Shown here: piece after piece, positions 55,842-64,000 of the stretch
Layout: each line of letters begins with the position of its first letter
Position numbering within the stretch: position 1 is the stretch's first letter
Source: Lentinus brumalis
Taxonomy: Eukaryota > Basidiomycota > Agaricomycetes > Polyporales > Polyporaceae
DNA: 64,000 bases
Direction: 5' to 3'
NCBI GenBank assembly: GCA_001792895.1
Contig: MARA01000015.1
Span: 62,001-126,000, forward strand
Notes under the pieces: generated by a model
The model's input: the letters and a program-made list of their open reading frames with translations, nothing else
The model's database searches: none
What the model was told of the DNA's origin: nothing
Made by a program: the position numbers and the translations under genes

Positions 55842-57230
55842 ATGTCTACATTCCCGCTGGAGTTGACGGACGAGATCATCGCATGGATCCCGGTTGTGTG
55901 CGACGGCGCGTGGTACGATCAAAGCGAGAGGTACCGCACCCTGCTCGACTGCTCTTTGGTCTGCAGGGCATGGCTGCCCGCCAGCCGGCATCAACTGTTC
56001 CAGAAGCTCTACATCGACACTCCAGAACGGTACGATCTACTCGTATCCCGGGTCTTGCACTCGGAGAAAATGAGGATCCATCTCCTTTCTGTCCGCTCAG
56101 TAGTGTTGTTCACCGACCGCCCCCGGGCGGCCCTCCCTACCTTCCATCGGAGACCGTTCGTGCTCGAATTTGCCGGACATCTTCCCAATCTGACATCCAT
56201 GGATTTTCGCGGAAGCGTCGAGGCATTCTCATATCACACCAGCTCCTTTCTGGCCATATAACGGTTCTCGACTACTCGAACGCTGATGATCATGAACTGC
56301 ACATTTCCTTCTTTTGGAACTCTTCGTCGCACTCTTACCTTGTTACCCTCCTTGGACAGTCTCCAGATTTGCAACGCATCATGGCCAGACCCGGCGGTGG
56401 ACCCCTTGCCTGTGCTGTCGCATGGTGCGTCTACCGTTCGTCGGCCAGTCCTATCACTTTTGAATATCCTCGGCTGGGAAGCCGATCCTCCGAGTCGACG
56501 TTGTGCTCAGCAGTTCATAGCGTGGTTGTCGGAGACGGCGACATCGTCGTCTCTCGTTGATCTGAGGGTCAGCGGCCATCATCCCAGCGTGGCGCAGCTC
56601 GGAAGCATGGCCATGTCTGGTCCGTCTCTGTTTTGCCTTGGACGCGGTGTAAGGAAGTTGGACATCGAGGTCCGCCAAGCTGATACTGGTCAGTCACGGT
56701 TTCTATCTTCCTTCCTGATCGTTGACTGAACTTTCATAAATAGAGCTCGGAATGGTTCTGTGCAGATTTACCAGCCTGGAGACCCTTCACCTGCGCTTCG
56801 AATACGCCCTCCAGCCTGATACCTGGGTCCAGGCAGAGACACTTGTGCGCTCCCTTCCTCGTCCAACACAGCTCGTGAACCTCTACATCTCTGCTAGTTC
56901 CTATGATCATGGCCCGCTTGAGCTTTCGAAGTTCGAAGGGCTCGAGGCTCTGGACCAGGCTCTACGGCTCGAGCTATTCCGAGGCCTTCAGGCCGTGAAG
57001 CTTCATGTAGAATATCGCAAAGAAGAGGGCGACCCGGAGGAGGGACCAGCTCTCACGGCAACCATGCTGGCAGTGATGAAGAACAAATTACCACAGCTCG
57101 TCGCGCAAAATATTATTGAAATATCCGCTGAAGTGTATTACCTAGTAAGTACGGGCACCGGAATGCAACTTATACCAATTAACCGCTCGTGCAGCTCTCG
57201 CCAGGGCCGGCTCCCCGCCCGAGGCCCTGA
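55842..57230 (+). pseudogene. F-box-like gene of module 2 with one nonsense codon
   Basis: The F-box-like start is FPLELTDEIIAWIP and CSLVCRAWLPASRHQLFQKL. The frame is open from 55842 except for TAA at 56259-56261, where the sister copies read ISR (ATATCCCGG; here ATATAACGG). Downstream the same frame continues CTFPSFGTLRRTL, GASTVRRPVLSLL, QQFIAWLSETATSSSLVDL. Exons by analogy are 55842-56688, 56744-57144 and 57195-57230. The single stop truncates the product after about 140 residues, leaving the F-box but not the repeats. Confidence 0.8.
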
Positions 57231-57252
57231 GCTCCCGCTGCAGAATGCATAT

Positions 57253-57898
57253 CTAGACGTCCACTCGTGCAACACGCTGATAGACCTCCCACCGCATCCA
57301 CTCGTGAGGTCGGGCTCGCGCGTCCTCTCGCTCACGCCCACACCAGAACCAAGACGGCGGATCTGCTGAACCGTCTTGAGCAAGAGCTGCGGGCTCTGTA
57401 CGGATCCGGCCCCGGACGCCCGCGAGGAGCTGGCTATGCTCCGTGTCGTACCAGCGACTGAACTTCCCCATTGCGACATTCTTCATCTCGACCTCGAATA
57501 CGGCCATCTCCCCCGGCGCACTCTCGCTGACATTGCCGCCTCCGTATGCTTCTCATACATCGCTCTCTCCCACTCGTCGCTGCTCAGCGATGTCCGCGCG
57601 GCTTCTCTTCGACCGGTACATAGACACTCTGCTCCAACACCTCGAGCTTGTCAGGTGGACGCGTTGCTTGGTCACGTCGGCAGCGCTCCGTCACTGCTCT
57701 CGATGCCGAGCTCAATAACCTTCTGGTATGCCGGGGCTCGGGTCCGGGAGAGCCCCGGTCGTAGAGTGCCAAGTGCGCGGGCGCGATCTGGTGCTGAGTG
57801 TCGCGGAGAGAAAACGCGAGGCGGCCGGCCTCCGTGTCATCCCACTTCTTGAACGCGGATGAGCAAATTGTAGACCCAACGTCGGTGTAAATTAGCAT
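57253..57898 (-). pseudogene. Degenerate EthD-like gene
   Basis: Read from the ATG at 57898: STICSSAFKKWDDTEAGR, then PAHLALYDRGSPGPEP and VYVPVEEK, matching the N-terminal half of the intact paralog (NDWYDNEHVP, PAYFALYDVAD). From 57507, MAVFEVEMKNVAMGKFSRWYDTEHSQLL and PHEWMRWEV match the C-terminal half (LNKWYNEEHIELL, LHEW). Frames do not connect and parts are missing. It lies tail-to-tail with the module-2 F-box gene. Confidence 0.6.
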
Positions 57899-57904
57899 GA
57901 GGAC

Positions 57905-58825
57905 ACAGGGGGGGACTGGAATGGTTGTATAGAGAAATTCGGTGGAGGTGAGGCAGGGAGCGACTCGGAAGGGCTTGAGAAGGGATTGATTTCGGTGTCG
58001 TCGGTCGACAGATCGTCTTGATGATGAAGAGAATGAACTCGTAGCAAGATTACAAGGCACGGATATGATGTCGAGACGTACATGGTAGTCTCGGACGTTT
58101 TAACAGGTGGTACTATGAGGAGCATGTCGTGCTGTGCTCGAAGGTGCTGTAGAGGGTCCGTATTACTCCGGATCGGGGCCGCAACCGCCACCGACAAACG
58201 CTCGAAGGCCAAGAAACTAGCTCAAGGCTGCGCAATTGATGCCGTAGACGAAGAGGGAGCTGGAGCGGGGGCGTGATGACGACCTTCGGCCAATCCCCTT
58301 ACGACCGTGTATGGCGGTCGCAAATCTTGTACGCTCGCTTCAAGACTTCAAAAATACGTGTCATGTATTATACAGTTTGGAATACATTCGGTTTCGCATC
58401 CAAAACGCGTTCGTATCGCGTCGGGTACAAGTGCGCGTACGACTGGGGCGGCAGCCGAGACACGCCTGCCTAATCCGGTGAGAGCGGTCGGGCGGGCGCC
58501 AACCTGCGCGTCGGGCATCGCTACCACCTGCGTCGGCGTCCCTCCTGACGTCCCCCTCGGCTAACCTATCTTCGCCATACGACGTACATATTCCAGGAGG
58601 GAAGGGCTTGGGGAGGGACGCGCTTTTGCTGCTCGGCAACGCAGGTCAGTCACATCAGCTCGGCTGAATCCTGATGTCCCCGCGCACAGCCTCAAAAGTG
58701 GGGCTATAATATGTCTCCTCCAGCTGATCGGTCTCACTTCGGTCTCCAATGTCCGTAGGTGTCGATCTGTCTCCATGCCGCTCGTTCGAGGGAAGCAATG
58801 TACTAGCTAGCGCGCAACACGTCGC
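57905..58825. other. Intergenic interval, no gene seen
   Basis: Short ORFs on both strands without motifs. The right end forms the promoter of the secreted-protein gene. Confidence 0.35.
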
Positions 58826-58831
58826 GACAGG

Positions 58832-58837
58832 TATAAG
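58832..58837 (+). promoter_or_regulatory. TATA box of the secreted-protein gene
   Basis: TATAAG about 80 bp upstream of the ATG at 58916. Position and sequence fit a fungal TATA box; the leader between them is C/T-rich. Confidence 0.55.
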
Positions 58838-58915
58838 AGCCGTCTCTTGAGCGACAGTTGCTTACATCCACGGGCCTCACCTCTTTCACGACTCAGCACA
58901 CTCCTCTCAGACACG

Positions 58916-59604
58916 ATGCGCTTCTCCCTCTCTGTCGTCCTCGCCATGGCCGCTTCGGTGCTCGCTCAGGGTGACCCCATCGTCATCGACACGCCGTAGG
59001 TGCAAGCCCTCATGGCCGATTCGTCGATGCTGATCTCGTTCTAGGGCCTCTGCTGTGCAGTGCCAGACCACTTTAGTGACCTGGACGGGCGGTGTTGGTG
59101 AGTCTTCGTTGTGCCGTCGCATGCTACCGCGGTGTTGACCTCTTTCGCTCACAGCCCCCTTCAACCTGGTACGAGCAGCCGCCGCCCTTTCCTTTCCTAG
59201 GCTGTTCCGCTGACGTTTACTACGTTGCCGCTCGTCTCGTCTCTAGTCGTGAGTGATATATGTCTTGCCTCCCTAGCGCGTCCCTCACCTGACCGCATCG
59301 TCCATCTCCTAGCATCGTGCACGACAGGACCGCCGAACATTACAACGGTCTGACGGAGCGCACCTTCGCGTGGAACACCGACCTTCCCGCCAGTAAGCAC
59401 TCCGCTCGTCTTCTGCTTTACTGTGCGACGCGCTGATGGTGAGCGACACGACAGACACCGACCTCTTCTTCTTTATCATCGACAGCACGAGCCACACAGG
59501 GCAGTCTTCGCTCTTCCTCATCCAGCCGAGCGGTGCGTGTGATGCTTCCTCGACATGCGGAGATGTGCTGACGTGTCGTAGAGGACTCCTCCTGCCTGAA
59601 CTGA
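58916..59604 (+). CDS. Small secreted Kre9/Knh1-like (Ser-Thr-rich family) protein
   Basis: Signal peptide MRFSLSVVLAMAASVLA, with cleavage probably before QGDPIVIDTP. Then VQCQTTLVTWTGGVAPFNL, which resembles the first strands of the fungal Kre9/Knh1-type N-terminal domain of surface proteins, ERTFAWNTDLPANTDLFFFIID and LFLIQPSEDSSCLN. Exons read from splice signals are 58916-58995, 59045-59097, 59155-59168, 59247-59248 (a 2 nt micro-exon), 59313-59392, 59455-59532 and 59582-59604; the product is 109 residues with an open frame. Without the 2 nt exon the phases do not fit. There is no Ser/Thr-rich stalk or GPI signal, so the protein is probably secreted free. Two cysteines are in the mature part. 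Confidence 0.7.
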
Positions 59605-60290
59605 GAGGGTCTGCACCCGGGCGCTGGGGCGGGAGGGTTCTTGCCCTACCCCAGTTGTCGGCCGTAGCGAGGATCCTTATGAGCATCCTGTATCGTCGTC
59701 GAGGTTCTCGATGTCAACGAGTAGCTCGAATGCACAACTCTAACTCACCAGTCTTAGAGGTTTGGCGTAGTGCATCCTCGTAGCTCTGGCGCAGTTAGTC
59801 TGGGGTCGTACGCATGATTCAAAGTAGCATGGTCGTTTACACAGACACCAGTAGGCACCGCAGAGCGGCAGGCGAGTGACCGGAGAATCGACAATGCGGT
59901 CAGGGATGGGAACCTAGGCCCGGGATAGCCAAGACCCTACTTCGTACCTAGGTCAGTAATTGCCACGACGAGACGCGACTCCTCTGAGCGATCGTTGCCA
60001 TCCTGTCACCCGGATGGTGCCGCAACTGTATCGCACAACCAGAGACGGAGACGGAGGCGGGTAGCGAGGAAGGGACCTGGCAATTTTGACTTGCAGGTGC
60101 TCGATCAGTTACGGCGATGCGCAGCCGTATCACGGACAAGCATGCACGAGTGGTGCAGTCGACGAACAGATCATTGATCTTGCACAGCACGGACTACATG
60201 ATATCGTACACCCTCCCATATCCTACGCCATCACAGTGAGTGTTCTGCACATCCGAGCACATCATCGGAGACACACACCTGATACACGCG
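59605..60290. other. Intergenic interval, no gene seen
   Basis: 3' flank of the secreted-protein gene and 3' flank of the EthD-like gene; no recognisable ORF. Confidence 0.4.
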
Positions 60291-60992
60291 TTACTTCCGC
60301 TCCCAGCTCTTGTGAAGCTTGAAAAACCGCCGGTCGAACTCCGTCGCGTACTCCGTGACCTTCTTCATCCACGGCGTCGCGACCGCCGCCTTGAACTCCT
60401 CCGCCTCCGCGAACGACGGGTCCGTCCACTCGTGCAACGCGAGGTACTTCGCGACCTTCCTCGGCTTCAGGCTCTCGTCTATCCCGCTCGCCCCGCCCTC
60501 CCTGAAGACGTATCGCGTAGTGCGAACCCACTGCGGCGCCTTCGAGAGCAGCTCGATGTGCTCCTCGTTGTACCACTTGTTGAGGTCCTCCTCGAGCTCC
60601 GGAGGGACGTCTATGAGGACCGGGCTGACGAACGGACCCGGGCTACGCACGTCGTACGCATCGCCCTTGCGCGGCGGCACAGGTACATCGACCTTCTCGT
60701 AGATGCGGCGATCAAGGAGAGCGATGCGGGAGAGGATGTCCTTCTCGCGATCGCTGCGTGTCTCCGGGAGGAGCGAGTATGGGGGCTGGTTCACCGCATC
60801 GATGTCGGCGACGTCGTAGAGCGCAAAGTACGCGGGCTTCTGACCGTCGAGAGCGACCCAGCGCGACCAGGACTGGAAGGCGGGGATCGGGATGCGGAGC
60901 GGGACGTGCTCATTGTCGTACCAGTCGTTGTACTCCTCCTCGGTGACGGCAGAGCCGGGCTCGGAGAAGACGAGGAGGATGCCTTCAGGCAT
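60291..60992 (-). CDS. EthD-like dimeric alpha/beta-barrel protein
   Basis: Intronless frame of 233 residues from the ATG at 60992. It is built of two similar halves. The first has ILLVFSEPGS, YNDWYDNEHVPLRIPIPAF, SWSRWVALDG and YFALYDVADID. The second has VLIDVPPELEEDLNKWYNEEHIELL, APQWVRTTRYVF, KYLALHEWTDP and a basic end FKLHKSWERK. The DWYDxEHxP pattern is that of EthD-type stress-responsive barrel proteins, named after a bacterial ether-degradation cluster; their role in fungi is mostly unknown. Two other copies in the window (32248-33427 and 57253-57898) are broken, so this is the only functional-looking one. No signal peptide. Confidence 0.85.
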   Translation of the reverse strand: MPEGILLVFSEPGSAVTEEEYNDWYDNEHVPLRIPIPAFQSWSRWVALDGQKPAYFALYDVADIDAVNQPPYSLLPETRSDREKDILSRIALLDRRIYEKVDVPVPPRKGDAYDVRSPGPFVSPVLIDVPPELEEDLNKWYNEEHIELLSKAPQWVRTTRYVFREGGASGIDESLKPRKVAKYLALHEWTDPSFAEAEEFKAAVATPWMKKVTEYATEFDRRFFKLHKSWERK

Positions 60993-60994
60993 TG

Positions 60995-61410
60995 TGTGCT
61001 GAGTGCAAGACGTCGGTGGGTAAGTGGGGCTTTATTCGATGAACCTTTATATCGATTCTCATGCTTGCTTACGGATTGTTCTGCGGAGGAGTCATCTGTC
61101 CCACATTCCGGTCCGGCGAGGGTGATTGCAGGCGTTCGAGTCTTACGCTTTGAGTTCACGTGTATACGCGTCGTGTGTTTCGTAGTATGTTCGCTGCCAG
61201 GTAGATTGAGGAAGACGAGCTCGTGAATTGCGCGCGGAAGTAGAGAGACATGCTGGTAAGATGGGATAAGCACGAGTAAGTACCGTCCAGACTTTGAGTA
61301 AACACGGGCAAGCAACGCGTCTGTGGCTGAACATTCTCACGGTAGCACGCGCGCACTACCCCCGGCGCTGACTGGCTCATACGGATTCATACCTCTTCAC
61401 TACCACCGCG
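60995..61410. other. Intergenic interval, no gene seen
   Basis: Promoter side of the EthD-like gene; AT-richer around 61180, no motif recognised. Confidence 0.35.
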
Positions 61411-61413
61411 ACC

Positions 61414-61795
61414 ATGACAGACCACGGCGCAAGCGTGGTTAAGAGGGAGAAAACGTGAGTAGAAGCTCTCTATGTCTACTAAGACCTGTGTGCTAACTCG
61501 TAACACAACCACAGCGCCGAGAGCATCCCGAATTCTCTTCCGGCTCCCCAGTTTTTTTCGCGCTTGCCCCTTGCAGTTCTCGATGCCATCACGGGAGCCT
61601 TCGATTCTCCAGAACGCAAAACCAGTATCTGTACACCGCTTGCATGGGCTCTCACATGTCGCGCCGTGCTCCGACCAGCCCAGACACGCCTCTACAAGTA
61701 GGTTCTCCTTCCGGCCGTCGACGAACAAATCTTGGCCTTCTCGCCCACCATCGACTCCGATCCTGAACCGGGATTGCTCGTCGAGACCCTTTAAT
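61414..61795 (+). pseudogene. Truncated F-box gene
   Basis: ATG at 61414 (MTDHGASVVKREKT); a 60 nt GTGAGT intron (61455-61514) leads to LPLAVLDAITGAFDSPERK and ALTCRAVLRPAQTRLYK, a good match to the F-box of genes A-D (CALTCRAMLRPSQVRLY). TAG follows at 61699-61701; beyond it the frame reads VLLPAVDEQILAFSPTID and soon ends. The leucine-rich part is absent. A GTAGGT donor overlaps the stop, so a short F-box-only product cannot be fully excluded. Confidence 0.65.
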
Positions 61796-61859
61796 TCCAG
61801 TTGTAACCCTCGTTATTGTTCTACCCGCTCCCAGCACACCTCATCGGGGGCCTGCTGAA

Positions 61860-62520
61860 CCTCCATGGCCAAATTCGCCGGACTTGCAAGGCAGCATCAA
61901 TATTTATTGCATTCTTCAGGTTCCTCGCGAGCAGGTTGGGAGCAGAGACGAGCTCAACGAGGATATCGAAACTCGATGAATACCATCACCTTCACCATCA
62001 TAACTCAATCGACGACGTCTCCCGACCTGTGCAGCTTATGGTCACGCTCACCGCCTCTGTCTCGTCACTGTGCTCCATCCCGACCCGAAGATCCATCACG
62101 CATCCGCTCTGTCGTCTTCGATAACTCGTGCCTCGGACCCTCCGCACAGTACGTACAGCGGTCGGGTACGTCTCCATCCGTTAACGCGTTCGATAACGCA
62201 GGCGGCGGGTTTCGCTTGCTGCCCTTCGACGACTATGTCCGGGCGGTCTCGCGCTACGCGCTAGGATGCGCTCTCCGACCTGTCGACGGTCGTCTCTCGG
62301 CGTATGCTGACCCTGATGTCGATACAGATGCGGCATGCCCTCCGCGTACATCATCCCCCGCATATCTACTTCTACGTCCACCTCCGGTGTGGCACTCGAG
62401 CACTATTTGCCGGTGGAGGTGCGGGCGACATCGACGATGACGAAGCGGATCCCGAGTCCTTCGAGCGCGGCGACCACGATTGAGGTCGTGCAGATACACG
62501 TCGGACTGCGAAGTGACTGG
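61860..62520 (+). pseudogene. Decayed membrane-protein gene, module 3
   Basis: Only the end of the cytoplasmic part is recognisable, with similarity to modules 1 and 2 around 62180-62500 (TTCGATAACGCA, the CTCGAGCA..GGAGGTG block, and the ACGATTGAGG end). The frame is broken repeatedly and the extracellular and membrane parts were not found. Confidence 0.5.
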
Positions 62521-62950
62521 GCTCAAGGCGCAGCCATAGTCCAGTCAGGTTTCGATGGTGGCGGGATTGATCGCAGGGGTTATGTGTCAGTTGAAGACGA
62601 TGCTGCGATATCTACGTGTGTCCGTCCCCGTTCCTCGTTGCTTTCGTGCTATCGAGGCGTATTCAATGTTGATGTATCAGGAAATCAAATGTCTCGTTTG
62701 GTCTTTCACGCTGCGTCTATGACTCAAGCAGGCAGTAGCCACGTGCGTACCATTCAACGGTCGACGTGGCCATCCGCGACGTTGCTCTCTCGCCCTCCAA
62801 CCACCACCATCTTTTCATCCACCGCCATCTGCCCCCACGCCCGCTGTCATACGACTACCTGTTTCTCAGGCCGGTGAGTTCTGTGTACTCGTACTGTTCA
62901 GTGGTCGCAAAGTGACGCCGAAGCTGACCTGGAGGGCCAATGTGTAGGAC

Positions 62951-64000
62951 ATGCCCACGTTCCCGACGGAGCTGACAGACGAAATCATCGCATGGATCCC
63001 CGCTGCGTACAAGTTGCTGATAGAGAGGTACAGCACGCTGCTCTGCTGCTCTTTGGTCTGCAGCGCATGGCTGCCCGCCAGCCGGTACCAACTTTTCCAG
63101 GAGCTCTGGATCGGTACCGCAGAACGGTACGATCTACTTGTATCTCGGGTTTTGCGCTCCGAGAACATGAGGAGCTATCTCATGTGTGTCCGCAAAGTAT
63201 ATTTCTACACCGCTCGGGACACGTTCAAGGGGAAGCCATTCGTGCTCGAATTTGCCGGACATCTTCCCAACGTGACACTCATGACGTTTTATGACGGGAC
63301 TGTCGAGGGACTCTCGTCGCACCCCAGCTGCGTTGCTGCCATATCCCGGATCTCAACTGTACGAACATTGTCGATCACAGACGGCAAATTCCCTTCCTTT
63401 GGGGATCTCCGTCGCACTCTCTCCTTCTTACCTTCCTTGACCAGTCTCCAGCTCTATGACCCATCATGGCCAGACCCTGCGACGGCCCTCTCGCCTCGGC
63501 TCTCACATGGTGCCTCCACCGTCCGTCGGCCGGCCCTATTAGGTTTGAACGTCAGCTTGGGTACCAATCCTCCTAATCGACGTCGTGCTCAGCAATTCAT
63601 AGCTTGGTTGTCGGAGACGGCCACATCATCAACATTACTCTTTCTGAATATGAGTTGCGTGGTGGTCCTTGGTTCGTCTTTGAAGGGCTTCGGACAAGGT
63701 GTACGCAAAATATATATCACGGCTTATGAGGATGATACAGGTCCGTTGAATGATTCCTCGGGTCATCCCTGAATTAGAAGCTAACACTTAACGTTAAAGA
63801 AGATCTTGAACTCTTTCTATCTGGCTTGACGAGTCTCGAGGTCCTCCACATGACTAACGATGGCGCCCTCCAGCCCGATACATGGTTACGGTTTGAGAGA
63901 CTCGTGCACTCCCTTCCTCGTCCAACGCAGCTCCTGGAACTCCACATTCATTTTGTCTGTCTTGGCCCGCCCGAGCTTTCGAAGTTCGATGGTCTCAAAG
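62951..64000 (+). CDS. F-box-like protein, second family (module 3), cut by window end
   Basis: ATG at 62951; FPTELTDEIIAWIP and CSLVCSAWLPASRYQLFQEL form the F-box-like start, followed by LEFAGHLPNVTLMTFY, ISTVRTLSITDGKFPSFG, LPSLTSLQLYDPSWPDPA, QQFIAWLSETATSSTLLFL. The first exon ends at 63740; a 62 nt intron leads to an exon from 63803 (DLELFLSGLTSLEVLHM) that is still open at the window edge. No stop is present in the visible part, so this copy looks intact, unlike module 2. A conserved GTGAGT..GTGTAG intron precedes the start in the 5' leader. Confidence 0.8.

Noticed and set aside
57138..57230. Readthrough of the module-2 F-box frame past TACCTA
   Set aside because: GTAAGT at 57145 and the acceptor at 57194 match the last intron of module 1, so the longer frame is unlikely.
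60240..61226. Long plus-strand ORF opposite the EthD-like gene
   Set aside because: Low-complexity Leu/Arg composition typical of an antisense frame; the minus strand carries the conserved gene.
1..64000. tRNA or rRNA genes
   Set aside because: No cloverleaf-compatible segment with the usual T-arm sequence and no rRNA-like conserved blocks were recognised by eye; a covariance-model search would be needed to exclude them fully.

Overview
The window looks like nuclear DNA of a filamentous basidiomycete, most likely an Agaricomycete of polypore type. The evidence is GC-rich sequence, genes with many 50-75 nt GT-AG introns, large paralogous families of F-box and BTB/POZ-like proteins, a chromodomain Ty3/gypsy retrotransposon, short non-autonomous DNA elements and wide gene-poor stretches. 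No rRNA, tRNA, CRISPR array or prokaryotic operon was seen. Exon borders below were read by eye from splice signals, reading phase and comparison of paralogs within the window; all functions are inferred from sequence patterns.

Layout. 0-9.6 kb: four minus-strand F-box/LRR-like genes (164-1462, 2180-3538, 5664-7124, 8160-9476), an F-box relic (about 1600-1940) and a 341 bp hAT-like MITE (4594-4934). 9.7-15.6 kb: three minus-strand BTB-like genes. 16.6-19.2 kb and 25.1-28.1 kb: two copies of a segment that carries a BTB gene and a disordered-protein ORF, separated by about 5.9 kb in which I see no gene. 28.1-31.0 kb: two tandem plus-strand BTB genes. 32.2-34.0 kb: an EthD-like gene split by a 458 bp inverted-repeat element, then a 275 bp CACTA-like element. 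34.4-40.3 kb: a large divergent BTB-like gene, an F-box gene and another BTB gene. 42.4-64.0 kb: three copies of a two-gene module (a Ser/Thr/Pro-rich single-pass membrane protein, mostly decayed, followed by a second type of F-box-like gene). A complete 6.1 kb chromovirus insertion lies between modules 1 and 2. A degenerate EthD-like gene, a seven-exon secreted-protein gene, an intact EthD-like gene and a truncated F-box gene lie between modules 2 and 3. The last F-box gene runs off the window end.

How the genes may work together. F-box proteins are substrate adaptors of SCF (cullin-1) ubiquitin ligases and BTB proteins are commonly adaptors of cullin-3 ligases. Both families are known to be strongly expanded in mushroom-forming fungi. 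The window reads as a birth-and-death cluster of such putative adaptors: tandem and inverted copies, relics, premature stops and transposons side by side. Two features stand out. Four dispersed F-box genes share an upstream element with an invariant 13-base core about 65-120 bp before the start codon. All nine BTB-like genes share a C-terminal Cys/Trp-rich module, encoded behind a phase-2 intron, that I cannot assign to a named domain.
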